A DNA stretch of 64,000 nucleotides, taken from the NCBI GenBank assembly GCA_900551115.1, contig URUY01000008.1, forward strand, positions 56,580 through 120,579, written 5' to 3'. Source of the stretch: an uncultured Lachnospiraceae bacterium. Lineage in GTDB: Bacteria; Bacillota; Clostridia; Lachnospirales; Lachnospiraceae. Made by a program: the position numbers and the translations under genes. The notes under the pieces are model-generated. The model saw nothing but the letters and a program-made list of their open reading frames with translations, ran no database searches and was not told where the DNA came from. Each line of letters opens with the position of its first letter. The stretch's first letter is position 1. Positions 9,573 through 17,749 of this stretch are shown here, piece after piece.

Positions 9573-10475
9573 ATGAGAAAAAATATATTTACAATCATGA
9601 TGATAATATCTGTTGGGCTTTCCCTCCCCGGTATGTGGAAAAAAATCATGGCATCGGAAAAGCTAATTTATGATGCGGAAAATACAGAAACTATGCCGGA
9701 CAAAGAATATCTAACGCCGAACACCCCCACGCAGCCTGACTTTTCAGTGCCGCAGCCCGATTCCGACACCGCACAGTCCAATCCCCAGGTACCGCAGCCT
9801 GATTCCGATACCTCGCAGCCCACCCCTCAGGTGCCGCAGCCTGATTCCGACACCGCACAGTCCGAAGAACCGGATTTGGCAGCCGAAAAATCTTTTACCA
9901 CCATTGACAGAACCTATTGGTCAGATGCACTTTTTATCGGAGATTCCAGAACCGTAGGGCTGTCAGAATATGCCGATTTAGGAGAAGCCGATGTATTTGC
10001 CTATTCCGGCATGAGTGTATATAAAGTCTTTACAGCAGAGCTTGATATAGATCAAACCGGCAAACAGACACTGGAGGAGCTTCTGTCTGCCCGCCAGTAC
10101 GGCAAAATCTACATTATGATGGGCATCAACGAGTTAGGGTATGATTATGATACAACTGTTGAAAAGTATCAGCAAATGGTAGAAAAAATTCACCAGCTGC
10201 AGCCGGACGCCTTATTGTTTTTGGAAGCCAACCTGCACCTGACCCAAAAACGTTCTTCCTCGGACAAAATATACAATAACGCCTCTATCGACAGGATAAA
10301 TCAGGCCCTGCAAAATATGGCTGACAATAAAACCCGTTTCTATATAGACGTAAATGAAATCTTTGATGACGGTCAGGGCAATTTGGACGCCTCCTATACT
10401 GCCGATGATGCACATGTACTGGGAAAATATTATACCGTATGGGCTGACTGGCTCCTGACAAAAGGAATTGTCTAA
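9573..10475 (+). CDS. Exported SGNH/GDSL-like hydrolase or acetyltransferase with repeat linker
   Basis: The likely partner of the upstream MBOAT protein. An N-terminal membrane anchor or signal peptide (residues about 5-25) is followed by a Pro/Gln/Asp-rich linker built of 14-residue repeats (about 58-97). The C-terminal SGNH domain begins near residue 108. It has the block I motif FIGDSRTVG with the expected serine, a block III-like GINELG, and the C-terminal Asp/His pair in DDAHVLGKYY. The track-like upstream TTG at 9555 lacks a ribosome binding site; GGAGATAACG precedes the ATG at 9573 (300 residues). In AlgI-type systems such proteins complete acetyl transfer to the polymer outside the cell. 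A plain esterase role cannot be excluded. Confidence 0.83.
   Translation: MRKNIFTIMMIISVGLSLPGMWKKIMASEKLIYDAENTETMPDKEYLTPNTPTQPDFSVPQPDSDTAQSNPQVPQPDSDTSQPTPQVPQPDSDTAQSEEPDLAAEKSFTTIDRTYWSDALFIGDSRTVGLSEYADLGEADVFAYSGMSVYKVFTAELDIDQTGKQTLEELLSARQYGKIYIMMGINELGYDYDTTVEKYQQMVEKIHQLQPDALLFLEANLHLTQKRSSSDKIYNNASIDRINQALQNMADNKTRFYIDVNEIFDDGQGNLDASYTADDAHVLGKYYTVWADWLLTKGIV
9747..9863 (+). repeat. 42-bp tandem repeat in the SGNH-protein linker
   Basis: Copies begin at 9747, 9789 and 9831 (the third stops after about 33 bases). Each encodes VPQPDSDT(A/S)QS/P-type sequence. The period is a multiple of three, so copy-number change would lengthen or shorten the linker without a frameshift. Confidence 0.9.
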
Positions 10476-10491
10476 AATATCCTAAGAAAAT

Positions 10492-10552
10492 AACAGAAAA
10501 AGGGGGTATCACAAAATCATCGTTTTAGATGATTGCGCGGCACCCCTGTTTC
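10492..10552. terminator. Likely bidirectional terminator between convergent genes
   Basis: The short gap between the SGNH gene and spoVT (which converge) holds nested inverted sequence: an inner AATCATC/GATGATT hairpin and an outer GGGGT/ACCCC plus AACAG/CTGTT arms, with A-rich and T-rich flanks. It looks like a shared terminator, but the stem is imperfect. Confidence 0.5.
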
Positions 10553-11098
10553 TTACTGCTCCATCTGTCTGCCTAAAAAACCTGCCGCAGACATAATCAA
10601 TTTATATTCCACTTCCCCCAGCTTTGTTTTTGTATCATTTTTCAAAAGAACTACCGCACCTATCACATCACCCTCGCAGATAATGGGAGTCAATGCTTCC
10701 TGCAGATATTCTTCACTGCTGTCATCCGTTACCGGAATAAAATTTTTCTCTCCCTTTACTGCTATGACAGTTTCTCTGTCTGCAATCTTTTCTTCCATCT
10801 GCTTGCTGATGTTCTTTCCTAAAAACTGCTTGTACCCGCCGCTCACTGCAATGAACTGGTCTCTGTCGGCAATCAGCGCCGCATGACCGGAAACCTGAGA
10901 AAGACTATCCGCATATTGTTTGGCAAAAGTCGTCATCTCCCCAATAGGAGAGTATTTTTTCAGGATAATCTCCCCTTCACGGTCCGTAAAAATCTCCAGT
11001 GGGTCCGATTCCCTAATCCGCAGCGTCCTGCGAATTTCCTTAGGTATCACAATACGACCAAGGTCGTCTATTCTTCTTACAATTCCTGTTGCTTTCAT
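10553..11098 (-). CDS. spoVT: Stage V sporulation protein T, AbrB-family regulator
   Basis: A DNA-binding regulator that adjusts gene expression in the developing forespore in Bacillus and relatives. The N-terminal swapped-hairpin AbrB domain (residues 1-50) reads MKATGIVRRIDDLGRIVIPK and continues to a conserved EIRRTLRI block. The rest (about 55-181) is a GAF-like domain. The length, 181 residues, matches SpoVT (about 178) and not the shorter AbrB or Abh. GGAGGAAAATGA precedes the ATG. It stands alone, convergent with the SGNH gene. Its presence supports a spore-forming host. Confidence 0.94.
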   Translation of the reverse strand: MKATGIVRRIDDLGRIVIPKEIRRTLRIRESDPLEIFTDREGEIILKKYSPIGEMTTFAKQYADSLSQVSGHAALIADRDQFIAVSGGYKQFLGKNISKQMEEKIADRETVIAVKGEKNFIPVTDDSSEEYLQEALTPIICEGDVIGAVVLLKNDTKTKLGEVEYKLIMSAAGFLGRQMEQ

Positions 11099-11194
11099 TC
11101 ATTTTCCTCCATTTGCAAATCTGAATTTATGATACTATTATCTGTAAATGGTGGCATTTTATACCTTGGAAATTGGAAAGCATGGAAATTGTGC

Positions 11195-12343
11195 TTAATC
11201 ATTTGGAGCGCCGGCCAATACCTTTCTGCAGTATATCAGAACCTTCTCTATCTCTTCTTTATTTGCCCGATAATAAATTCTGTTATCCTCTTTTTCTATA
11301 TGAACCAATCCCGCTACAACCAATGCGCCCATGTGATGGGAAATCGTAGCCGTTGTCAGATTAAGATGCTTTGCAAGCTCACTGCCGTACGCGCGTCTGT
11401 CCCGGATATAGGAAAGGATTTCAAACTTACTTTTATCGCCAAACAGCTTTAACGCCTGCAGTGCAGTGCCTTCCACCTCTTTTTCTGCGCCAAAAACCCG
11501 GGAAGCAATATCAAATTCATCATCAAACAGGATGCCGATGCGTATATTGTCAGGCTTCTGATAATGCCCCTTTTCATCCATATCGATATGAAGTCCGAAT
11601 GCATTTAATTGTATGATTGCCGGACGAATGCGGTAGCCTAAAGGATTCTCCCCCATATCTGCCGCCTGCATCCGGTCCTTTAAATAGAGACTGACAAAGC
11701 TCTCCGCTGCCAATGACTTTTTCCAATATTGGTAAAAGCGTCCGGTACATTCCTCTAATTCTTTTCCATACAGCGAAAGCACCTCCACTGCCTTATGAAG
11801 AAGCTTCATAACCTTTTCCTGATGCTCTTTTCTTTCCATGAAAACAGTCTGCAGCTTCCATTTTTCCTCGTCCTTCACTTCCATCTTCATCAGATAGGAG
11901 ATAACGTTTATAGGCTCGCGCATCTTTTCAAATTCACTGTCCTCCCGGAACAAATCTCCATATTGCTGCAGGCATATACCAAATTTTTCACAATAATCCT
12001 GCTCTGTCAAGCCTTCTAAATAAGCAGCAAGCGCATCTGTATTTTTATAGTCTGCGCCTTTATATTCATCCCACAGAAGCAATACCCTTCCTACACAGTC
12101 CTCTCCTTCGCCTTTGCCGAAATAGTACCGTACAATCTCCGCTTCTTTTAAAAAGGCATGCTCCGCCTCCCGTTCAATCTGCATAAGCAGTTTAAAATTT
12201 ATCTCTGATTTTTTAAAGGAACAGCCGTATTTATGGGTCAGCCGCTCCTGCAATGCAGCATACTTTTCCCCACCTCCCAAATGTCTCAGTAATTCAATTC
12301 CCTCTGCTACATAATCAACTTTTCTGCTTATTTCTCTTAACAC
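11195..12343 (-). CDS. ArsR-type helix-turn-helix regulator with long N-terminal domain
   Basis: The C-terminal 90 residues are an ArsR/SmtB winged helix: ALKLFGDKSKFEILSYI, then YGSELAKHLNLTTATISHHM, then GLVHIEKEDNRIYYRAN. The first 290 residues are largely helical and charged and match nothing I can name, so the effector is unknown. The best start is a GTG at 12343, behind AGGAGAGAACC; an in-frame TTG six codons upstream has no such site. The length is 382 residues. The gene lies 46 bases downstream of the MFS exporter start-to-stop unit on the same strand, so the pair is almost certainly co-transcribed. The operators at 13685-13778 are its likely target (inferred). No metal-binding cysteine cluster is visible in the helix-turn-helix part. 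Confidence 0.82.
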   Translation of the reverse strand: MLREISRKVDYVAEGIELLRHLGGGEKYAALQERLTHKYGCSFKKSEINFKLLMQIEREAEHAFLKEAEIVRYYFGKGEGEDCVGRVLLLWDEYKGADYKNTDALAAYLEGLTEQDYCEKFGICLQQYGDLFREDSEFEKMREPINVISYLMKMEVKDEEKWKLQTVFMERKEHQEKVMKLLHKAVEVLSLYGKELEECTGRFYQYWKKSLAAESFVSLYLKDRMQAADMGENPLGYRIRPAIIQLNAFGLHIDMDEKGHYQKPDNIRIGILFDDEFDIASRVFGAEKEVEGTALQALKLFGDKSKFEILSYIRDRRAYGSELAKHLNLTTATISHHMGALVVAGLVHIEKEDNRIYYRANKEEIEKVLIYCRKVLAGAPND

Positions 12344-12389
12344 GGTTCTCTCCTGTATCAAATACGCTGCCGGCTATAGCTGACCTCGT

Positions 12390-13646
12390 TTATTCAAATC
12401 TGACTTTGAAAATACCAATATATAAAAATATTATACCACAAAGTACAGCACTCACTACAAAAATTTGCGATACGGACAAAATCGATGTCGCTGCGCCGAC
12501 CATCACGGACATTACGGGCGTTGCCGCACAGGCGCCTGCATTAAAAATAGAACCTACGCGTGCCAGGTAATTCGGATCCACCACCGTCATAAACTGCACA
12601 TTCAGCACAGACATAAATATGCTTGCTGCGCTGCCTATTATAAAGGATATTACAATGGTCAGTATATAGATGCCTGCCACAAAGGGTCTGATAACATTGC
12701 CTAATGTATACATGCCGGTTCCCAATGCAATTAGCAGTCCCATGGACACAATCTGCGTCCGTACCTTCATCCTTTTACTGATAAACGGATATATAAAGGA
12801 ACCCAGCCCCATCCCTGCCGTCACCGTAACAGAGAAAACACTCAAAAGCTCGCTCCCCTGCCCCATAACCTCCATAATCAGCGGACTCTGCAGGGAATTT
12901 AAGGGCACGATAGCTGCATTAATCAGGACTGCCATAATGCAGAAATTGCGAATAACCTCCTGCTTTTTCAGATAAACGATACCCTCTTTGAGCGTACTTA
13001 AATATTTTTTTACATGCAGTGCTTCCCTTTGCAGATTCTTTTCCTTTATCCTAAGGAAACAAAGTATCGATGCCGAAGCGAAAAAAGATATCGCATCCGC
13101 AAATATTGCCGTACCCATTCCTAATATACCGATAATGAGCCCTGCCACTCCCATACCTACAAGCTGCACAACCGTACTCAAGGTTGCATTTAAAGAGGTA
13201 CCGTAAGAAAAATATCTCTCTTCCAGTATTTTCGGAATAACTGCCATGCTTGCGGGAATCCGAAATGCCTCCACCGTAGAATTGATGATTGTAAAGGCAA
13301 GCAGAATCCATGCATTCACGTTTCCTGTCAGATAAATCACAGCAAGCCCTGCCGTAATAAACCCCCGTATCATATCTGTAACTACCATCAGCTTTTTCTT
13401 ATTCATCCCTTCAACCAGGGCGCCGGCAAATGGCTGTATCAGTACGGAAGGCAGCTGATTGACCGCAAATATAACAGCCGACCATGCTGCACTCCCTGTC
13501 ACGGCATATACCAGCCATGTGAAGGCAATGGCATCCAAAGAGTCTCCAAATCTGCTTATCAGGTTGGCAAAAATAATTTTTAAATATTCCTTCTGTTTCA
13601 AAACATCCCTGTAACCGATTTTTTCTTTCTGCACTTCCATATCCAT
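12390..13646 (-). CDS. Major facilitator superfamily exporter, MFS_3/macrolide-efflux-like
   Basis: A 12-helix transporter, most like drug or siderophore exporters of the EntS/MefA type. It begins MDMEVQKEKIGYRDVLKQ and then has NLISRFGDSLDAIAFTWLVY in the first helix and the cytoplasmic loop block EGMNKKKLMVVTDMIRG. CGGGAGAAGACG precedes the ATG at 13646 (418 residues). A longer reading frame extends to 13712, but that stretch is the promoter and operator, so I reject it. The co-transcribed ArsR-type regulator downstream suggests that expression is induced by a compound, which may be the exported substrate. The substrate cannot be read from sequence. Confidence 0.88.
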   Translation of the reverse strand: MDMEVQKEKIGYRDVLKQKEYLKIIFANLISRFGDSLDAIAFTWLVYAVTGSAAWSAVIFAVNQLPSVLIQPFAGALVEGMNKKKLMVVTDMIRGFITAGLAVIYLTGNVNAWILLAFTIINSTVEAFRIPASMAVIPKILEERYFSYGTSLNATLSTVVQLVGMGVAGLIIGILGMGTAIFADAISFFASASILCFLRIKEKNLQREALHVKKYLSTLKEGIVYLKKQEVIRNFCIMAVLINAAIVPLNSLQSPLIMEVMGQGSELLSVFSVTVTAGMGLGSFIYPFISKRMKVRTQIVSMGLLIALGTGMYTLGNVIRPFVAGIYILTIVISFIIGSAASIFMSVLNVQFMTVVDPNYLARVGSIFNAGACAATPVMSVMVGAATSILSVSQIFVVSAVLCGIIFLYIGIFKVRFE

Positions 13647-13677
13647 CGTCTTCTCCCGTATAAAATATTCATCTGTC

Positions 13678-13778
13678 ATTATATTAGATATATATCTAAT
13701 ATAATATATCACATTATAAGATGAGCGTCAATACTTTTTGTTAGATATTAATCTCTTTCCTCATTAGATAAACATCTA
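13678..13778. promoter_or_regulatory. Three TAGAT-N4-ATCTA operator sites
   Basis: Site 1 (13685-13698) reads TAGAT-ATAT-ATCTA and is the core of a perfect 28-bp palindrome at 13678-13705. Site 2 (13742-13755) reads TAGAT-ATTA-ATCTC. Site 3 (13765-13778) reads TAGAT-AAAC-ATCTA. All three have the same 4-base spacer. Site 1 covers the transcription start; sites 2 and 3 lie upstream of -35. The spacing from the centre of site 1 to site 2 is 57 bases and from site 2 to site 3 is 23 bases. The downstream ArsR-type protein is the obvious candidate ligand. Confidence 0.82.
13703..13731 (-). promoter_or_regulatory. Promoter of the MFS-ArsR operon
   Basis: On the minus strand, TTGACG (13726-13731), a 17-base spacer and TATATT (13703-13708). 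The -10 hexamer abuts a perfect palindrome, which therefore covers the start of transcription. Confidence 0.83.
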
Positions 13779-13866
13779 CCGTTTTGAACAAAGAGTCCAC
13801 TTGCAAAGCGCTTTGATTTACAGAAAAACCTTTCACGCTTTAGTGTGACAAGTTTACCTGTAAATC

Positions 13867-13924
13867 AAAAAAAGAACCGCACCGGCAATTTGCAACAGCA
13901 ATTTACCAATACAGTTCTTTTTTT
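13867..13924 (-). terminator. Terminator of the DEAD-box helicase gene
   Basis: A long imperfect hairpin: AAAGAACTGTATTGG on one arm pairs with the CCGGTGCGGTTCTTT arm, including G-U pairs, with a TGTT loop and T-runs on both sides. The poly-T on the minus strand follows the stem directly. Confidence 0.85.
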
Positions 13925-15770
13925 ATCCGTGAACCCTCTTTTCCACAGGGCTTCCGTCTCTTCTGACATCACCGGCTATGATTCCGATATGTCTTCTTTT
14001 AACACCGGTTTCTTTATCATTCCGTCTGCCGTAGCTTCCTTTTCTGTACCCGTCTTCCCTGGCACCGCGGATACGGCTGTTATCCTTTTCTGTTCTTGGG
14101 CCGGTTTTTCCTTTTCTGTCGCGGATATCCTTACGCTCATGTTCATCCCTGCGAACCCTCTCGGTTTTGCGGTCAAGGTCATCCTTACGCCCCTTTTCGC
14201 TTCTGCGCTCAAAGTCGTCCTTACGAACCCTCTCGGTTTTGCGGTCAAGGTCATCCTTACGCCCCTTCTCGCCTCTGCGCTCAAGGTCATCCTTACGCCC
14301 CTTCTCATCCCTGCGTCCGTTTCCACGGCGGCCATATCCGGTGCTTTCTTCTCTGCCGCGGCTGCTTCTTCTTCCGTCCGGCATACTGCTTCTCCTGCGA
14401 GGCTCCTCAATAATAATTTCTTTTATTTCTTCTCCGGCCTGCAGCTTTATTAAGGCTGCTAAAATCTCCATGGGGTCCAGCGCAAGCTCCGTCAGCTTTT
14501 CTTCCAAAAGCTCCTGCAGACAGGTTAAATCCTGTTCTGTCGCTTTAGCTGCCGCATTGTTTATTACCTTATTTATCTTGATTTCCATAATCTGAGATGC
14601 TTTGGGAATCTTCATCTCGGTCATCCTGGTTTTACAGACTCTCTCAATATCCCGGACGCGGTAAAGCTCTCTGCCATAGGCAAAGGTAAACGCCATTCCC
14701 TCTTTTCCCGCACGTCCTGTACGTCCTATACGATGAACATAATATTCAATATCCTGAGGCACATCATAGTTGAATACCGCCTCCAAATCATCTACATCAA
14801 TACCTCTTGCAGCCACATCAGTCGCTATCAGAATTCCCAGATTTCCGCTTTTAAAACGGTTCATTACAAAATCCCTCTGCTTCTGTGTCATATCCCCGTG
14901 CAGGCCTTCTGCCTGATATCCACGTTTTTTTAAGTTTTCTGCCAGTTCATCCACCATGCGCTTGGTATTGCAGAAAATAATGGAACGTTTGAAATCATAC
15001 ATTTCAAGAAGCCTGCTGGTCACTTCTTCTTTGTAAATGTTTTTAACCGCAAAATAATACTGCTTTACAAGGGGTATTGTCAGTTCCTTTTTTGTTACCT
15101 TAACCAACAAGGCATCCTTTTGGTATTCGTCCGTAATATCTAAAATAGCCTGCGGCATCGTTGCAGAAAACAGCGCCGTCTGATGCTCATTTTCAATCTC
15201 GGAAAGTATGGTTTCCATATCCTCACGAAAACCCATATTCAACATTTCATCTGCTTCATCCAACACAACCATCTTAACATCATTAAGTTTAATGGTATGT
15301 CTGCGCATATGGTCCATTACGCGTCCCGGTGTTCCTACAATAATCTGTGCGCCGCCCTTCAAGGCCTTTATCTGTCTGGTAATATCCTGACCGCCGTATA
15401 TAGGCACCATTCTGATTCCATGCATATACCTTGAAAATTTTCTAAGCTCCTCAGCTGCCTGAATTGCCAGTTCCCTTGTAGGGCATAAAATCATCCCCTG
15501 CAAATTACGGTTGTTTTCATCTATACGCTGCAGCATGGGAATCCCAAAAGCCGCTGTTTTTCCCGTACCGGTCTGCGCCTGCCCGATTACATCCCTGCCC
15601 TCAAGCAGCACGGGAATCGCCTGCTCCTGAATTGGCGTCATGGTCTCAAAGCCCATTTCCGTGACTGCACGCAGAATTCTTTCGTCTATTCCGGAAGCGG
15701 CATAGCTCATGCTCTGGTCTTCTGCTGTTTCTTTTGTTTCATAAAAATCCATTTCTTTCTGTTCTAACAT
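13923..15770 (-). CDS. DEAD-box RNA helicase (CshA/DeaD-like) with repetitive basic tail
   Basis: An ATP-dependent RNA helicase that probably helps RNA decay and ribosome assembly. The core has, in order: the Q motif (FETMTPIQEQAIP); Walker A AQTGTGKT; PTRELA; the DEAD box (VVLDEADEML); SAT (ALFSATMP); and HRIGRTGRAG. After about residue 430 the tail is rich in Arg, Lys, Asp and Glu, built on 12-residue units such as RKDDLDRKTERV and RKDDFERRSEKG. Such tails usually bind RNA without sequence preference. AATAGGAGATTT precedes the ATG at 15770 (615 residues); an upstream in-frame TTG overlaps that site and is rejected. The gene is monocistronic, with its own terminator. Confidence 0.94.
   Translation of the reverse strand: MLEQKEMDFYETKETAEDQSMSYAASGIDERILRAVTEMGFETMTPIQEQAIPVLLEGRDVIGQAQTGTGKTAAFGIPMLQRIDENNRNLQGMILCPTRELAIQAAEELRKFSRYMHGIRMVPIYGGQDITRQIKALKGGAQIIVGTPGRVMDHMRRHTIKLNDVKMVVLDEADEMLNMGFREDMETILSEIENEHQTALFSATMPQAILDITDEYQKDALLVKVTKKELTIPLVKQYYFAVKNIYKEEVTSRLLEMYDFKRSIIFCNTKRMVDELAENLKKRGYQAEGLHGDMTQKQRDFVMNRFKSGNLGILIATDVAARGIDVDDLEAVFNYDVPQDIEYYVHRIGRTGRAGKEGMAFTFAYGRELYRVRDIERVCKTRMTEMKIPKASQIMEIKINKVINNAAAKATEQDLTCLQELLEEKLTELALDPMEILAALIKLQAGEEIKEIIIEEPRRRSSMPDGRRSSRGREESTGYGRRGNGRRDEKGRKDDLERRGEKGRKDDLDRKTERVRKDDFERRSEKGRKDDLDRKTERVRRDEHERKDIRDRKGKTGPRTEKDNSRIRGAREDGYRKGSYGRRNDKETGVKRRHIGIIAGDVRRDGSPVEKRVHG
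14153..14296 (-). repeat. 72-bp tandem repeat (two 36-bp units) in the helicase tail
   Basis: Two 72-bp copies, 14153-14224 and 14225-14296, differ at only a few positions. Each is made of two related 36-bp units that encode 12 residues, and degenerate units flank them. Copy-number variation would keep the frame. Confidence 0.88.
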
Positions 15771-15805
15771 AAATCTCCTATTCAAATGTGTATAAAGGTT
15801 TTAAC

Positions 15806-15843
15806 AAGCAAAAAGACAACGTCCCGTGTAAAGGACGTTGTCT
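15806..15843 (-). terminator. Terminator after the chemoreceptor gene
   Basis: AGACAACGTCC (15833-15843 arm on the minus strand) and GGACGTTGTCT form a perfect 11-bp stem around an 8-base loop, followed by TTTTTG on the minus strand. Confidence 0.9.
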
Positions 15844-15909
15844 GTCTACTTTTACGAATCACTTAATTGTATGGTACTTTTTCTGAAAAGTCAAGCATTA
15901 CTATAAATT

Positions 15910-17616
15910 TTATACTTTAAAGATTTCCATGGACCGTTCCAGACCCTTAGCAACCTCTTTCAGCTTGCCTGCTTCCTCTGCCATGTTCTGAACAGTAGCA
16001 CTTACTTCTGTAGCAGAAGCGGAGGTTTCCTCTGTGCCGGCTGCATTTTCTTCTGCGATGGCAGTCAAATTCTGTACTACGTCCACCACGTTAATCCTTG
16101 CTTCATCCAGCTTGGAAATATTCTCGGAAATTGCCTTCACACCTACTATGGAAGTGTCTATTCCTTTCTTTACTGCCTCAAAACCAACGCCGGTCTTTTC
16201 TACATTTTCGCTCTGCTCCGCAATGATTTCCTTAACATTGTTCATTGTGGATACTGCTTCTTCCGAATCACGGATTAAGGAGTCAATAATATCTTCAATC
16301 TGTCTTGCAGACTCATTGGACTGCTCTGCCAGCTTCTGTATCTGAGAAGCTACTACTGCAAAACCGCGCCCCTGGTCTCCTGCTCTCGCCGCCTCAATGG
16401 ATGCATTCAGGGAAAGGAGATTTGTTTCCTCTGCAATGGCGGTTATGATAGAGGTTGCCTCTTTTATCTTGAGCGCAGACTCATTGGTGGTGTGGGTCTG
16501 TTCATAAATCTCATTAATTGCTTCCCTTGTTCTTATATTGGTATCACCAAGCTGCTGCAGGGTATCCATGGCAGCATTTCCGGCCTGCTGCATTGCGCTT
16601 GCAGTGGTATTGAGCAGTTCCACCTGTGTACCGGTTTCTTCCACCATGTTACCGATTAAGATAACATTTTCAGTAGCCTTCTGTGTCTCCTGGGCCTGAC
16701 TGGTTGCACCATCGGCAATCTCACCCACTGCCCTTTCTACCTGTTCCACCGTCTCACTGGTCTCGGAAGCACTGCTGCTGAGATATTCCGAAGCGGTGTA
16801 CAGCTTAACAGACTGTCCTTTAATCTGTTCAAAAGCCTTTACCAGCTCACCCCGCAAAACAGAAATTGCCCTGCTCATCTGTCCGGTTTCATCTTTCCGC
16901 TTATCCAGTTTTTTCTGATTCTCAGTTTCGGTAAAATCAAGCTCTGCCAGCTTTAACACATTCTTTGTCAGCATATTGATAGGCTTTACCACAAAGCTGG
17001 CAAGAACAATGCCGATAGCACCACAGATTACCAGAGAAAAGATTCCACCGGCAACAGCTTTTACGTTTACTTCAGAAACTTCACGCATAATTTCATCTCT
17101 GTCTGCCGTGGTAACTAAAATATAGCTGCCGTCATCACCCACAAAATAGGACGCATATTTTGTAACGCCTTTAAAATCATAGGTCACAATGTCCGGTTTG
17201 GGTATGACACCGGACTGCAATTCTTTTATAAGTCCCTTCACCACTTCATTTTCAACCGGCTGGCCAATCTTATCCGCTGTAGGATGGTACAGCATGGTTC
17301 CCTGCGCATCCACTATGTATATGTATCCTGATTCGGCACACTTTATCGTTACATCCTTAAAGACAGCCTGCAGTTCCTCCGGCGCCAGTGCCTTTTCAAC
17401 CCCCTCCAATGCAATTTCACATTCCAGTGTTTTGCCGTATGCCACAGACATATCATACATATAATTTTCTGCATTGGTGGATATGCTTCTTTGAATCATG
17501 GGAACAAAGGTCCATACTTGCAAAGCACAGGTTGCAACAATCGCAATAATAACGCACCAAACTACCTTTAGTACTATGGAATGTATCAAGCTTACCTTTT
17601 TCTTTTTTTCTTTCAT
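15910..17616 (-). CDS. Methyl-accepting chemotaxis protein with cache domain
   Basis: A transmembrane chemoreceptor that would signal through CheW/CheA. A first membrane helix (about residues 12-35) is followed by an extracytoplasmic cache domain (about 40-190; SGYIYIVDAQGTMLYHP is a typical dCache strand), a second helix (about 190-215), a HAMP domain, and a long coiled-coil signalling domain. Its hairpin tip reads NLLSLNASIEAARAGDQG. Glu/Gln-rich methylation segments flank it. The C-terminus ends MEIFKV, without a pentapeptide tether for CheR. AAAGGGAGATGTATT precedes the ATG. It implies a motile relative or a former one, but no other chemotaxis or flagellar gene is in the window. Confidence 0.93.
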   Translation of the reverse strand: MKEKKKKVSLIHSIVLKVVWCVIIAIVATCALQVWTFVPMIQRSISTNAENYMYDMSVAYGKTLECEIALEGVEKALAPEELQAVFKDVTIKCAESGYIYIVDAQGTMLYHPTADKIGQPVENEVVKGLIKELQSGVIPKPDIVTYDFKGVTKYASYFVGDDGSYILVTTADRDEIMREVSEVNVKAVAGGIFSLVICGAIGIVLASFVVKPINMLTKNVLKLAELDFTETENQKKLDKRKDETGQMSRAISVLRGELVKAFEQIKGQSVKLYTASEYLSSSASETSETVEQVERAVGEIADGATSQAQETQKATENVILIGNMVEETGTQVELLNTTASAMQQAGNAAMDTLQQLGDTNIRTREAINEIYEQTHTTNESALKIKEATSIITAIAEETNLLSLNASIEAARAGDQGRGFAVVASQIQKLAEQSNESARQIEDIIDSLIRDSEEAVSTMNNVKEIIAEQSENVEKTGVGFEAVKKGIDTSIVGVKAISENISKLDEARINVVDVVQNLTAIAEENAAGTEETSASATEVSATVQNMAEEAGKLKEVAKGLERSMEIFKV

Positions 17617-17651
17617 AATACATCTCCCTTTACCCTTAATATATTAAAAAT

Positions 17652-17680
17652 ATTGTACTCCAAATTAACAAATTTTTCAA
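17652..17680 (-). promoter_or_regulatory. Promoter of the chemoreceptor gene
   Basis: On the minus strand, TTGAAA (17675-17680), 17 bases and TACAAT (17652-17657). It fits sigma-A rather than the motility factor sigma-D, whose TAAA/GCCGATAA pair I do not see. Confidence 0.65.
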
Positions 17681-17749
17681 TATTTTTGATATATTTCAAT
17701 ACTTTTTGTCATTTTTATTGTAATTTATGCACAGGAAATGTATTTTTAC

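Noticed and set aside
13647..13712. N-terminal extension of the MFS protein
   Set aside because: It would translate the operator palindrome and the transcription start; the ATG at 13646 has the ribosome binding site.
13845..14453. A 202-residue plus-strand open frame
   Set aside because: It is antisense to the repetitive tail of the DEAD-box gene; the repeats and base composition keep several frames open. It has no ribosome binding site or recognisable domain.
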